Source: Bog-473 sp963764305 (GTDB lineage: Bacteria; Actinomycetota; Acidimicrobiia; Acidimicrobiales; RAAP-2). Taken from it: a stretch of 64,000 bases of DNA. The stretch lies in assembly GCA_963764305.1 (NCBI GenBank), contig CAVXSD010000001.1, positions 496,001 to 560,000 on the forward strand. Reading direction: 5' to 3'. A program made the position numbers and the translations under genes. The notes under the pieces were generated by a model. The model searched no databases and was not told the DNA's origin. It saw nothing but the letters and a program-made list of their open reading frames with translations. The first letter of the stretch is position 1; every line of letters begins with the position of its first letter. Shown here one piece after another: positions 9,048 through 17,116 of the stretch.

Positions 9048-9093
9048 GGCTTCCCGGGTTCACCGTTGCGGCGGCGGTGGGATATCCCTGGAA

Positions 9094-9117
9094 ACTATAA
9101 ACCGAGTTGTTTATAGT
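9094..9117. repeat. AT-rich perfect inverted repeat (9-bp arms, 6-base spacer)
   Basis: ACTATAAAC at 9094-9102 and GTTTATAGT at 9109-9117 are exact reverse complements around CGAGTT. It lies in the 230-base gap between the ends of convergent arfB and surE, so it is not at either promoter. The AT-rich stem without a T run makes a poor intrinsic terminator. It could be a protein-binding site or the relic of a lost gene's operator. Confidence 0.6.
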
Positions 9118-9240
9118 CCCAGAAAATTGTCCCGGGGGTTCGCGATTGGCCATCACCAGGGCCGGGATGCACAGAGCCTCGCCGCTCACGAAACCCGCTG
9201 GCCGTTACGTGCCGTGCCAAGGCGTCCCGTGCCGTAGCGT

Positions 9241-9275
9241 GCCGTGCCGTGCCGTGCCGTGCCGTGCCGTGCCGT
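9241..9275. repeat. GCCGT pentanucleotide microsatellite (7 perfect copies)
   Basis: Seven perfect copies of GCCGT, preceded from about 9208 by imperfect copies, end 2 bases before the surE stop codon. Slippage here could extend into the end of surE. The long reading frames through it (PCRAVPCRAV-type peptide) are repeat artefacts. Confidence 0.9.
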
Positions 9276-9277
9276 GC

Positions 9278-10202
9278 TCAATCGGTGAAGGCGAACCCCG
9301 ACAGCGCCCGCCCCAGACCCTCGTCCAGATGGGCCAGCAGCTCCGGGTCCTCGTCGGCCCGGGGGCCGCGCAGCGCGGTGAGTGCGGCGAAACCCTGGGC
9401 CACCAAGGTGGCGTCCTCGGCGCCGGCGTCGGCCAGCCCGAGGTCGCCCGAATGGGGGAAGGGTGACCCCACGGTCAGCACGATCTCGCCCTTCACGTCG
9501 GGCTCGCCCTCCATCACCGAGCGCGCCGCCTCGGCCGCCGCCGGGCCCTCGATCTCCTCGATGTTCGGCGCCTCCCAGGTTCCGGCACCCCGGGCGGCCT
9601 TGATCAGGCCGGCCCCGCTCACCCGGGCCCAGCGCATGCCGCGGATGTCCGCCAACGGCACGTGGGGAACGTTGAGGTTGAGCACGGTGCGGGCCGGGGC
9701 GGTCATCAGCAACGGGACGAGCGCCACCGCGAGCACGGCGGCCGACTCCCACGGGTCAGGATCCGCGCCCGCACGCAGCGAGACGGCCAGCGCGCTCGAT
9801 GCCCAGCTGGCTGGCGGTCAGCGCGGCGCCGACGGTGCCGGAATGGAGCACCGAGCGGCCCACGTTGACGCCGTGGTTGATGCCCGAAAGCACGAGGTCG
9901 GGTTTGGGGCCGACCGCTCCGAGGGCGCCTGCGATCACCGAGAGGGCGGGCGAGGCATCGAGCCCGTATGCCTCCACGCGCTCGGCACCTTCCACATAGG
10001 CCCGCTGGTAGCCGATGGTCGTGTGGTCGGTCACCGAGCCGACGGCGGCACCCGCCCCGCTGTAGTTGGAGCTTGGCGCCACCACGATGATCTCGTGCGC
10101 CGGACCGTTGCCCGTACCGTCGGCCCAGGCCACCAGAGCTCTCGTCAGCGCCGCCAGGCCCGGTGCGCCCACCCCGTCGTCGTTTGTGACGAGAATTCTC
10201 AC
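9278..10202 (-). pseudogene. surE: SurE 5'/3'-nucleotidase with one internal frameshift
   Basis: From GTG 10202 the N terminus VRILVTNDDGVGAPGL has the metal-binding NDDG motif; VVAPSSNYSGAG and DLVLSGINHGVNVG complete the SurE active site. At about 9796-9800, after ASQLGIERA, the frame breaks. In another frame the protein continues LAVSLRAGADPDPWESAAV and NLNVPHVP to the stop at 9278. The 925 bases are one more than a multiple of three; adding a GC pair in GAGCGCGCTG restores about 308 residues. All catalytic residues are upstream of the break. SurE removes phosphate from nucleoside monophosphates. A minus-strand TAGGGT (10217-10212) lies 9 bases before the start. Confidence 0.85.
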
Positions 10203-10344
10203 GGTGCGCTCACCCTATCCCCCGCCGCTGCCGGTGGCCGGGGCCGGACATCCGCCGTTCGGGCGCGTGTCACCCGGGCTTCACGCGAGACCGTCCGGGC
10301 CCCTCACCCACGCAGAGGCCCTGGTCTGCTTCAATTCACTCGCA

Positions 10345-11289
10345 ATGCCCGCTCACTCCCCCAGAATCTCGGTCGCCTCGCCCACGGGGCAACAATGGCG
10401 AATCGGGCATGGCCGCCAGGAAGTCATCGTCTGCGAGGTGGGCGCCACACTGCGGGCCTACTCCGTTGGCCAGACGGCGGTCCTCGACGGCTTCGGTGCC
10501 GACGAGTGGTCGCAGTCGGGCCGGGGCCAGGTCTTGGCCCCGTGGCCCAACCGACTGGCCGACGGGCGCTACGAGTTCAACGGGGTGCGGGCCCAGGCCG
10601 CCCTGGACGAGCCGGAGCGCCGCAACGCCATCCACGGGCTGGTCCGCTGGATGCCCTGGACGCTCCAGACCCGGCACCAGAACCAGCTCTCCCTCAGGCT
10701 GCAGCTCCACCCCTCTCCCGGGTACCCGTTCTCCCTCCTCCTCGAGCTCGAGTACCACGTGGGCCGCGACGGTCTCACCGTCACAACCAGGGCCCAATCG
10801 CTCGAGGAGGGCCTTATCCCCTTCGGCATCGGCTTCCACCCCTACCTGACCGCCGGGCATGAGACGGTCGACGGGGCGATCCTGCACGTTCCGGCGCGCC
10901 ACACCCTCGACGTGGACGACCGCGGGCTCCCGACGGGGGCACTCGCGCCCGTCGACGGTACCGATCGCGACTTCACCGCAGCGCGCTTCGTGGGTCCCGC
11001 CGTCCTCGATACGGCCTACACGACCCTCGAACGCGACTCCGCTGACATCGCCTGGGCCAGCCTCGATCCGCCGGGGGGCGTCGGCGGCGCCGCGCTGTGG
11101 CTGGACGCCGCGTTCCCGTACCTCATGGTGTACACGGGCGACACGCTCGGCGAGGTGCAACGCCGGCGGCGCGCCGTCGCCCTCGAGCCCATGACCTGCC
11201 CGCCCAACGCGCTGCGCACGGGCACCGACGTGGTCGCGCTCGAGCCCGGGCAGGAGTGGACGGCCCGCTGGGGGATCAATCCCCGATGA
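10345..11289 (+). CDS. aldose 1-epimerase family protein
   Basis: 314 residues from ATG 10345. The galactose-mutarotase fold is suggested by VLAPWPNRLADGRYEF (substrate-binding Asn-Arg), NAIHGLVRWMPW (catalytic-type His), FGIGFHPYLT (second His) and the late LEPMTCPPNALRTG segment with a candidate catalytic Glu. It probably interconverts sugar anomers or binds a hexose phosphate. The next gene, an SDR, begins 10 bases downstream, so the two are likely co-transcribed. Confidence 0.83.
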   Translation: MPAHSPRISVASPTGQQWRIGHGRQEVIVCEVGATLRAYSVGQTAVLDGFGADEWSQSGRGQVLAPWPNRLADGRYEFNGVRAQAALDEPERRNAIHGLVRWMPWTLQTRHQNQLSLRLQLHPSPGYPFSLLLELEYHVGRDGLTVTTRAQSLEEGLIPFGIGFHPYLTAGHETVDGAILHVPARHTLDVDDRGLPTGALAPVDGTDRDFTAARFVGPAVLDTAYTTLERDSADIAWASLDPPGGVGGAALWLDAAFPYLMVYTGDTLGEVQRRRRAVALEPMTCPPNALRTGTDVVALEPGQEWTARWGINPR

Positions 11290-11299
11290 GCGCGGGAGC

Positions 11300-12040
11300 G
11301 TGACACGCGACTCCCTCGACGGGCACGTCGTCGCCGTCACGGGTTCCTCGAGCGGGATCGGGGCCGCGACCGCGCGGGCCTTCGCCGCGGAGGGTGCCGC
11401 CGTCCTCGTCAACTCGGCGCGCTCGATCGAGGAGGGTGAGGCGGTCGCAGCGTCCCTGCCCGATGCGCTCTATGTGCAGGGCGACATCACGGACCCGGAC
11501 GTCCCCGAACGCCTCGTGGCGGCCGCGCTGGAACGCTGGGGCCGACTGGACACCCTCGTGAACAACGCGGGGACCACCGCCTTGATCCCGCACGAGGACC
11601 TCGAAGCGGCGTCGGTCGACGTGTGGCGGCGCATCTTCGAGGTCAACGTCTTCGGGACATGGGCCATGACGGTGGCGGCGGTACCGGCGCTGCGCGACGC
11701 CCGTGGGTCGGTGGTCAACGTCGCCTCGGTGGCCGGGGTGCGCCCGACCGGCTCCTCCATCCCCTACGCGGCCAGCAAGGCGGCCCTCAACCACATGACC
11801 GTGTTGCTGGCCAAGGTGGTCGGGCCCGGAGTGCGGGTCAATGCCGTGGCGCCGGGCCTGGTCGACACGCCGTGGACGGCGGACTGGGACTTGGCGCGCG
11901 AGGTGGTCGCGCAGGTGGCGCCCCTCAAGCGCTCGGGGCAGCCCGAGGACGTGGCCGAGGTGATCCTGTCGCTCGCCCGGGCCGCCTACGTCACGGGCCA
12001 GGTCGTCGTCGTCGACGGCGGACTCTCCCTCACGACGTGA
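11300..12040 (+). CDS. short-chain dehydrogenase/reductase (classical SDR)
   Basis: 246 residues from a GTG at 11300. VAVTGSSSGIGAATARAF binds NAD(P), TLVNNAGTT is the NNAG motif, NVASVAG supplies the catalytic Ser and IPYAASKAALNHM the Tyr and Lys. The C terminus AAYVTGQVVVVDGGLSL is typical. Likely an oxidoreductase for a secondary alcohol or ketone; linkage to the epimerase-like gene suggests a sugar or polyol substrate but does not prove it. It converges on the MpaB-like gene with a 5-base gap. Confidence 0.85.
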   Translation: MTRDSLDGHVVAVTGSSSGIGAATARAFAAEGAAVLVNSARSIEEGEAVAASLPDALYVQGDITDPDVPERLVAAALERWGRLDTLVNNAGTTALIPHEDLEAASVDVWRRIFEVNVFGTWAMTVAAVPALRDARGSVVNVASVAGVRPTGSSIPYAASKAALNHMTVLLAKVVGPGVRVNAVAPGLVDTPWTADWDLAREVVAQVAPLKRSGQPEDVAEVILSLARAAYVTGQVVVVDGGLSLTT

Positions 12041-12045
12041 AGGGC

Positions 12046-12978
12046 CTACTCGGGCGGGGTCACCATCCAGCGCAGGGCGGTCGACAGCCCGCGCGTCAAG
12101 GGCGCGACGGCGGCCGTGTCGATGAGGAGGTCCAGGGGGACCGCCATGGACAGACCGAGCTCACGTCGGGCCCAGCCGGGGAGGACGCCGACCCCCGCGG
12201 CCAACACGAGCGAGTAGACGGCCCGCTCGCTCGGCCGCCGTGCCACGCCGCGGAACAGCCAATCCCTCGCCGCCTTCGCCTGTGGTCCGGCGTAGAGCTC
12301 CGGACGCACGCGCAGCAGGTAGCTCTCCACCTCGGCCGCCGAACGCGGGGCCCAGGTCGCTCCCAGCGCCAGTGCTACCGGCGCGACCTCCTCGTAGTAG
12401 CGGTCGCACTCCTCGGGGCTCAGCGTGCCGGTCCCGTAACGCTGCGATGACGCCAGGAAGCTCGCGACCTCGGCAACGTGGATGAACGTCACCAGCTCCG
12501 GGTCGTCGGCCGAGTAGGCGCGTCCATCGGGGGCGATGCCCCGGACGCGCCGGTGGACCCGCTGCACCTGGGCGATGGCCGCCTCGGCTTCGGCAACGGT
12601 GCCGAAGGTCGTGGTCCCGACGAAGGACGCCGTCCGGCGGAGCCGGCCCAGCGGGTCCTCCTGATAGCTCGAGTGCTCGGCGACGCCCGCCATGGCAAGT
12701 GGGTGCAGCGTCTGGAGCAACAACGCGGTGACGCCGCCGATCAACATGGCGGGCAGGTCGGCGTGGACCTTCCTGGCCATCCCGCCGGGCGGGGTGTAGG
12801 CCTCGTCGGGGTCGGTGGCGACCGGCGCCCGCTCCTCGGAGATGCCGATGGCCCGCCGCACGTTGCGCGCCATGTCCACCCGCGCCGGTGCGGCGAGGCC
12901 GCCGACGAGTCGGAGCGGGGCCGCAGCCACCGTGCCACCGAGCACGGCGGCACGCTCCACGGGGTTCCTGGACGCCAC
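12046..12978 (-). CDS. MpaB/DUF2236-family oxygenase-like protein
   Basis: About 310 residues. The MARKVHADLPAMLIGGVTALLLQTLHPLAMAGV region, followed by DPLGRLRRTASFV and FGTVAEAEAAI, then VTFIHVAEVASFL, are the hallmark segments of the DUF2236/MpaB family; the last holds the His found in the haem-binding latex-clearing-protein fold. Members include fungal mycophenolate oxygenase MpaB and many actinobacterial proteins of unknown substrate. I chose GTG 12978, which leaves room for a divergent promoter; an in-frame ATG at 13011 would overlap the neighbour's start codon. Confidence 0.75.
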   Translation of the reverse strand: MASRNPVERAAVLGGTVAAAPLRLVGGLAAPARVDMARNVRRAIGISEERAPVATDPDEAYTPPGGMARKVHADLPAMLIGGVTALLLQTLHPLAMAGVAEHSSYQEDPLGRLRRTASFVGTTTFGTVAEAEAAIAQVQRVHRRVRGIAPDGRAYSADDPELVTFIHVAEVASFLASSQRYGTGTLSPEECDRYYEEVAPVALALGATWAPRSAAEVESYLLRVRPELYAGPQAKAARDWLFRGVARRPSERAVYSLVLAAGVGVLPGWARRELGLSMAVPLDLLIDTAAVAPLTRGLSTALRWMVTPPE

Positions 12979-12987
12979 GCGGAAAGC

Positions 12988-13001
12988 TTGCCACGTGGCA
13001 A
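12988..13001. promoter_or_regulatory. 14-bp perfect palindrome (TTGCCACGTGGCAA) between divergent genes
   Basis: TTGCCACGTGGCAA is its own reverse complement and is centred in the 31-base gap between the MpaB-like gene and the ketopantoate-reductase-like gene. Position and symmetry suit a dimeric repressor or activator controlling both genes. No regulator gene is adjacent. Confidence 0.6.
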
Positions 13002-13009
13002 AGTGCCCC

Positions 13010-13984
13010 ATGCGATTCGTCGTCGTGGGAGCGGGTGCAATCGGCGGCGCCGTCGGCGGCCGCCTGTTCCAGCGCGGCTTCGACGTCACCCTGGTGGCCC
13101 GGGGCGACCATGGCCGAGCCTTGGCGTCAGGCCTCGTCCTCGAATCGCCCGGCGAGACGGTCTCGCTGTCCGTCCCCGTCGTGGCGGATCCCGCCGAGGT
13201 CTCGTGGGACGAGGACCCGGTCGTGCTTCTCGCCGTGAAGGGCCAGAGCACCGACCACGCGCTCGAGCAACTCGTCGTGGCGCCCCCGGACGCGCCGGTG
13301 GTCTGCATGCAGAACGGCGTGGAGAACGAGCGCCGGGTGCTGCGGCATTTCCCGAACACCTACGGCATGTGCGTCATGTGCCCCGCCTCCCAGCTGCGGC
13401 CCGGTGTCGTCCAGGTGCACTCGGCGCCGGTATCGGGTCTGCTCGACCTGGGTCGCTTCCCTTCGGGCCTGGACGAGCGGGGCCAGGCGATCGCCGACGC
13501 CATCGCGACGACGACGTTCCAGTCGGTGGCCCGGCCCGACATCATGCGCTGGAAGTACCGCAAGCTCCTCATGAACCTGGCCAATGCGGTCGAGGCGCTG
13601 TGCGGGCCCGAGGGCCGGTTCAGCGCGCTGGCGCGCGAGGCCCAGCGCGAGGGCAAGGAGGCGCTGGCCGCCGCGGGCATCGACGTGGCGAGCTCCGAGG
13701 AGGACCGGGAGCGGCGCGGTGACTCCCTGCAGATGTCGCCCACCGCCTCGGGGGAGTGGCAGGGGGGCTCCAGCTGGCAGAGCCTCGCCCGCGGGGCGGG
13801 GTCGATCGAGGCCGACTTCCTCAACGGGGAGATCGTGCTCCAAGGTGCTCTCCACGGCGTGCCGACTCCCGTGAACGCGCTGTTGCAGCGCCTGGCCTCC
13901 CGGGCCGCCGCGGACGGTGCGCCGCCCGGGTCGTGGTCCGTCGACGAGTTGAACAAGCTGGCCGGGCTGCCGCGTGGCGAGTGA
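13010..13984 (+). CDS. ketopantoate reductase-like (ApbA/PanE family) dehydrogenase
   Basis: 324 residues from ATG 13010. FVVVGAGAIGGAVGGRL at the N terminus binds NADPH. LLAVKGQST with VCMQNGVENE are the next conserved blocks of the family, and MRWKYRKLLMNLANAVEA carries the catalytic Lys-Asn pair. GSIEADFLNGEIVLQGALHG and TPVNALL close the C-terminal helical domain. PanE reduces 2-ketopantoate for CoA synthesis, but actinobacteria carry many paralogues acting on other 2-keto acids, so I give no symbol. It overlaps the DinB-like gene by 11 bases. Confidence 0.8.
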   Translation: MRFVVVGAGAIGGAVGGRLFQRGFDVTLVARGDHGRALASGLVLESPGETVSLSVPVVADPAEVSWDEDPVVLLAVKGQSTDHALEQLVVAPPDAPVVCMQNGVENERRVLRHFPNTYGMCVMCPASQLRPGVVQVHSAPVSGLLDLGRFPSGLDERGQAIADAIATTTFQSVARPDIMRWKYRKLLMNLANAVEALCGPEGRFSALAREAQREGKEALAAAGIDVASSEEDRERRGDSLQMSPTASGEWQGGSSWQSLARGAGSIEADFLNGEIVLQGALHGVPTPVNALLQRLASRAAADGAPPGSWSVDELNKLAGLPRGE

Positions 13985-14459
13985 GCGGGCGGCGTCCCTG
14001 GCCGATGACCTCGCGGCGGCGAACGCCGAGGCGGTGGCCTTCGCCCGCACATGCCCCGAAGAGGCCTGGATGCGGCCGGTGCCCGATGAGGAATGGACTG
14101 TGGGCGTGGTCCTCCATCACATCGCCGAGAGCCACGGCAACAGCGAGCGCTGGCTGGGAGAGATGGCTCGGGGCGACGGCGTGCGCGACACCGTCGAGGA
14201 GATCGACCGGGCCAACGCGGCCCACGCCGTGCGGGCGGCATCCGTCACCCCGGCCGAGACCGTTGCCCTCCTGATTGACGCCGGAACCGGCCTCGAGGCG
14301 GTGCTGCGGGCCCTCAGCGACGAGGAGCTCGACCGCAGCGCGCCGTTCGGGCCGGCCGGGGGTCGGGTCTTCGCGACGGTCGACCTGGCGGGGGTGCCGG
14401 CCCGCCACACGCGTGAGCACCTGGCCCACGCCCGGGCGGGGGCCGCCGGGGAGGCGTGA
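13974..14459 (+). CDS. DinB-like / mycothiol-dependent enzyme fold protein
   Basis: 161 residues starting with GTG 13974, 11 bases inside the previous gene. WTVGVVLHHIAESH (residues 41-54) and the C-terminal PARHTREHLAHAR place three His at the positions that bind metal in the four-helix DinB/maleylpyruvate-isomerase fold. Such proteins are often thiol-dependent S-transferases. The tight overlap suggests coupled expression with the reductase. Confidence 0.7.
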   Translation: MASERAASLADDLAAANAEAVAFARTCPEEAWMRPVPDEEWTVGVVLHHIAESHGNSERWLGEMARGDGVRDTVEEIDRANAAHAVRAASVTPAETVALLIDAGTGLEAVLRALSDEELDRSAPFGPAGGRVFATVDLAGVPARHTREHLAHARAGAAGEA

Positions 14460-14483
14460 GGCAAGCCGGCGCGGCGGCCCCGG

Positions 14484-16769
14484 TCAGTCGGCGTGGAGCG
14501 CGGCGCGCACCTCGTCCGCGGGATCGGACCGGAGTGAGCCGGGCGTGTCCACCCGGACCCCGTGCACCGTGCCGGCGAATCGCCCTGGCGGCGTGTAGCG
14601 CGAGGACACCGGAAACCCGCTGTCCCAACCGAGCCGCAGTCCCGCCCCGCCGTGCTGGACGGCGATCGGGAGCATGCCCTCGACGGCCGTCTCGTCGACC
14701 TCCGCCCGGTCGACGAGCAGGATCATGCGACCCGGCGTGCCGTGGTCACCCACGGCGTAGGAGACGGTGATGTCGTGGTGCCCGGCGCCGAGGATGCCGG
14801 GCATCGCCAGCTCGAGCGCGTCGGCGGCGCGGGCGAACGTGAAGTGGGCCCGGCCGCCGACCAGGTACAGCGCGTAGCCCCCGAACCAGTCGCCCAGAGC
14901 GAAGACGACGCCGTCCGCCCCGTCCTGGTCGGTGTCGATGTCGGCCGTGATGTCGAAGCCCCCCCAGAGGAGCGGGACCGACTCGTCGGCGACCGCGCCA
15001 CCGCCCGGGCGGAACGTCCGCGACCGCCCGGCGGGCCAGACCGGAGGGATGAAGCCCGCGAAGCGGTCGACCAGGCCGTCGGAAATGGGCAGGACGTTGT
15101 TGCGCTGCGCCTCGACGTCCCAGAGGTCGCGCAGTTGTCGGAGCCGCCCCGGCTCGGCGTCGGCCCGGTCGCTCGCCTCGGAGAAGTCGCTCGAGAGGTC
15201 GAAGAGCTCCCAGCGGTCCTCGTCGAAGTTGCGGCTGCCCACCGCGAGCTCCTCCTCGTCGAGGATGCCGGTGCTGATGTGGTTGGTCGTCGCCTTCCAC
15301 CCCTCGTGGTAGATGGACCGCGAGCCCATCATCTCGAAGTACTGCGTGTGGTGCAGCTCGGGGGCCGTCGGATCCTCGAGCGCCGACAGGAGGCTCACGC
15401 CGTCCACCGGTTGCTGGGGCACCCCGTCGACCTCGGCGGGGACCTCGAGGCCGGCGGCCCGCAAGATGGTCGGCATGAGGTCGATGGCGTGGGCGAACTG
15501 TGACCGCACGGCGCCCGGCTCGGCGATGCGGCCGGGCCAGCGCACGATCAGCGGCGTGCGCGTCCCGCCTAGCCACGTGTAGCGCTTCCAGAGCTTGTGC
15601 GGCGTGTTGCCCGCCCAGGCCCAGGCCCACGCGTAGTGGTTGTACGTGGTGAAGCCGCCCCAGTCGTCGTAGTGGGCGAGGTTCTCGGCCACCGACTCCC
15701 GGATGTGCGCGGTGAACCGGTGCTCGTTGAAACTGCCGGCCCGGCCACCCTCCGCGCTGGCGCCGTTGTCCGAGAAGACCAGAACGAGGGTGTTGTCCAT
15801 CGCCCCCAGGCCCTCCAGCGAGGAGAGGACGCGGCCGATCTGGGCGTCGGTGTGGGTCAAGAAGCCGGCGAAGACCTCTTGCTGGCGGGCGAGCATGCGC
15901 CGCTCCTCGGCCGGGATCTCGTCCCACGACTGCACCCATTCGGGCCGCTCCGTGAGCACCGTGGCGCCCGGCACGATCCCCGACGCGCACTGGCGGGCGA
16001 ACACCTCGTCGCGCCAGGCGTCCCACCCCTTGTCGAACACACCACGGTACGGGTCGACCCACTCGGGCGCCACATGGTGCGGGGCGTGCATGGCGCCGAG
16101 TGCGAAGTAGAGGAAGAACGGCTTGCCCGGCGCGCCCTGCTGCTGGTCCAGCACCATGCGTACGGCCTGATCAGCCAGGTCCTCGGTCAGGTGGTAGCCC
16201 TCCTCGGGCCGCCGGGGTGGCTCGATGTAGTGGTTGTCACAGACGAGGTTCGGGGTCCAGTGGTTGGTGTCGCCCTGCAGGAAGCCGTAGTAGCGCTCGA
16301 AGCCCAGCCCGAGCGGCCAGGTGTCGAACGGCCCGGCCGCCGAACGCTGCCAGCGAGGCGTGAGATGCCACTTGCCGACAGCCATGGTCGAGTACCCGGC
16401 GTCGCGCAGGAGGCGGGGGAGGGTGGCGGCGGTATCGGGCAGGCGGGCGTGGTAGCCCGGGAAAGCCAGCGGAATGTCGGCCAGGAAGCCCATCCCGACC
16501 GCGTGGTGGTTGCGGCCGGTGAAGAACGACGCCCTGGTCGGTGAGCACAGGGAGGTGACGTGGAACCGGTTGAACGGCGCGCCCTGTGCCGCCAGGCCGT
16601 CGAGGTGTGGCGTCCCGATGTCCGAGCCGAAGGCGCCCAGGTGGCCGAAGCCGGTGTCGTCGAGCACGATGGCGATGATGTTGGGCGCGCCACTCGGCGG
16701 CTTGGGGTCGTGGGGGAAACGGGGCGTCGACTCGGCCGCGGTGAAGCCGATCTGCTGGGGCTCGTCCAT
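14484..16769 (-). CDS. large type I sulfatase (arylsulfatase)
   Basis: 761 residues from ATG 16769. AIVLDDTGFGHLGAFG (residues 33-48) gives the two Asp that bind calcium. LCSPTRASFFTGRNHHAVG has the CSPTR motif with Cys75, which must be converted to formylglycine for hydrolysis of sulfate esters. VGKWHLTP and LVFSDNGAS are further active-site blocks. After residue 560 an extra beta-rich domain (PVWPAGRSRTFRPGGGAV onward) is present, as in long arylsulfatases. There is no obvious signal peptide. A formylglycine-generating enzyme is not in the window. It probably liberates sulfate from an aryl or alkyl sulfate. Confidence 0.9.
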   Translation of the reverse strand: MDEPQQIGFTAAESTPRFPHDPKPPSGAPNIIAIVLDDTGFGHLGAFGSDIGTPHLDGLAAQGAPFNRFHVTSLCSPTRASFFTGRNHHAVGMGFLADIPLAFPGYHARLPDTAATLPRLLRDAGYSTMAVGKWHLTPRWQRSAAGPFDTWPLGLGFERYYGFLQGDTNHWTPNLVCDNHYIEPPRRPEEGYHLTEDLADQAVRMVLDQQQGAPGKPFFLYFALGAMHAPHHVAPEWVDPYRGVFDKGWDAWRDEVFARQCASGIVPGATVLTERPEWVQSWDEIPAEERRMLARQQEVFAGFLTHTDAQIGRVLSSLEGLGAMDNTLVLVFSDNGASAEGGRAGSFNEHRFTAHIRESVAENLAHYDDWGGFTTYNHYAWAWAWAGNTPHKLWKRYTWLGGTRTPLIVRWPGRIAEPGAVRSQFAHAIDLMPTILRAAGLEVPAEVDGVPQQPVDGVSLLSALEDPTAPELHHTQYFEMMGSRSIYHEGWKATTNHISTGILDEEELAVGSRNFDEDRWELFDLSSDFSEASDRADAEPGRLRQLRDLWDVEAQRNNVLPISDGLVDRFAGFIPPVWPAGRSRTFRPGGGAVADESVPLLWGGFDITADIDTDQDGADGVVFALGDWFGGYALYLVGGRAHFTFARAADALELAMPGILGAGHHDITVSYAVGDHGTPGRMILLVDRAEVDETAVEGMLPIAVQHGGAGLRLGWDSGFPVSSRYTPPGRFAGTVHGVRVDTPGSLRSDPADEVRAALHAD

Positions 16770-16777
16770 GGGTCCAG

Positions 16778-16783
16778 AGGGTA
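16778..16783 (-). promoter_or_regulatory. -10-like hexamer of the sulfatase gene
   Basis: TACCCT on the minus strand, 8 bases before the ATG at 16769, matches the spacing seen at other putative leaderless genes in this window. No -35 element is obvious. Confidence 0.4.
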
Positions 16784-16817
16784 GACCGTCGGCCGCCCGT
16801 GACCTCGCACGCAGGGC

Positions 16818-16823
16818 TAACGT
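16818..16823 (+). promoter_or_regulatory. -10-like hexamer of the small membrane protein gene
   Basis: TAACGT ends 8 bases before the ATG at 16832, and no ribosome-binding site is visible between, which fits a leaderless transcript. Confidence 0.4.
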
Positions 16824-16831
16824 GGCAGCCG

Positions 16832-17116
16832 ATGCAGGGTCACGTTCCCGGACCGCCTCAGCCCCATTTCCCTGCGGGCCTGGGCCCGTTCATCGGGTAC
16901 CTGGCCACCCGCGAGCCCCGACCGCTCGACGACCGGCCTCCCGAGGAACCGGCGTGGGCGGATGCCGACGGCACCCTGCTCGACCAGTTCGCCGACGTAG
17001 GCGACTGGGAGCCGATGCACCGGCCGCTCATGAAGGTGATGGCGGTCATCGTGTCCCTCTCGCTGCTCGTGGCCGGCGTGGGCACCGTGCTCGAGGTCCT
17101 GCTCTCGGCTCACTGA
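16832..17116 (+). CDS. small C-terminally anchored membrane protein, unknown function
   Basis: 94 residues. The first 65 are Pro-rich and acidic (PEEPAWADADGTLLDQFADV), followed by MKVMAVIVSLSLLVAGVGTV, one hydrophobic helix close to the C terminus. No family was recognised. ATG 16832 is preferred because of the upstream -10-like hexamer; a GTG at 16799 would add 11 residues. It overlaps the end of the convergent PQQ-type gene by 7 bases. Confidence 0.6.
   Translation: MQGHVPGPPQPHFPAGLGPFIGYLATREPRPLDDRPPEEPAWADADGTLLDQFADVGDWEPMHRPLMKVMAVIVSLSLLVAGVGTVLEVLLSAH

Noticed and set aside
9107..9466. Forward frame through the GCCGT repeat (PCRAVPCRAV peptide)
   Set aside because: Repeat-generated frame running antisense into surE, with no start signal.
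13011..13359. Upstream extension of the MpaB-like gene
   Set aside because: It would run antisense through the start of the ketopantoate-reductase-like gene; the peptide is low-complexity.
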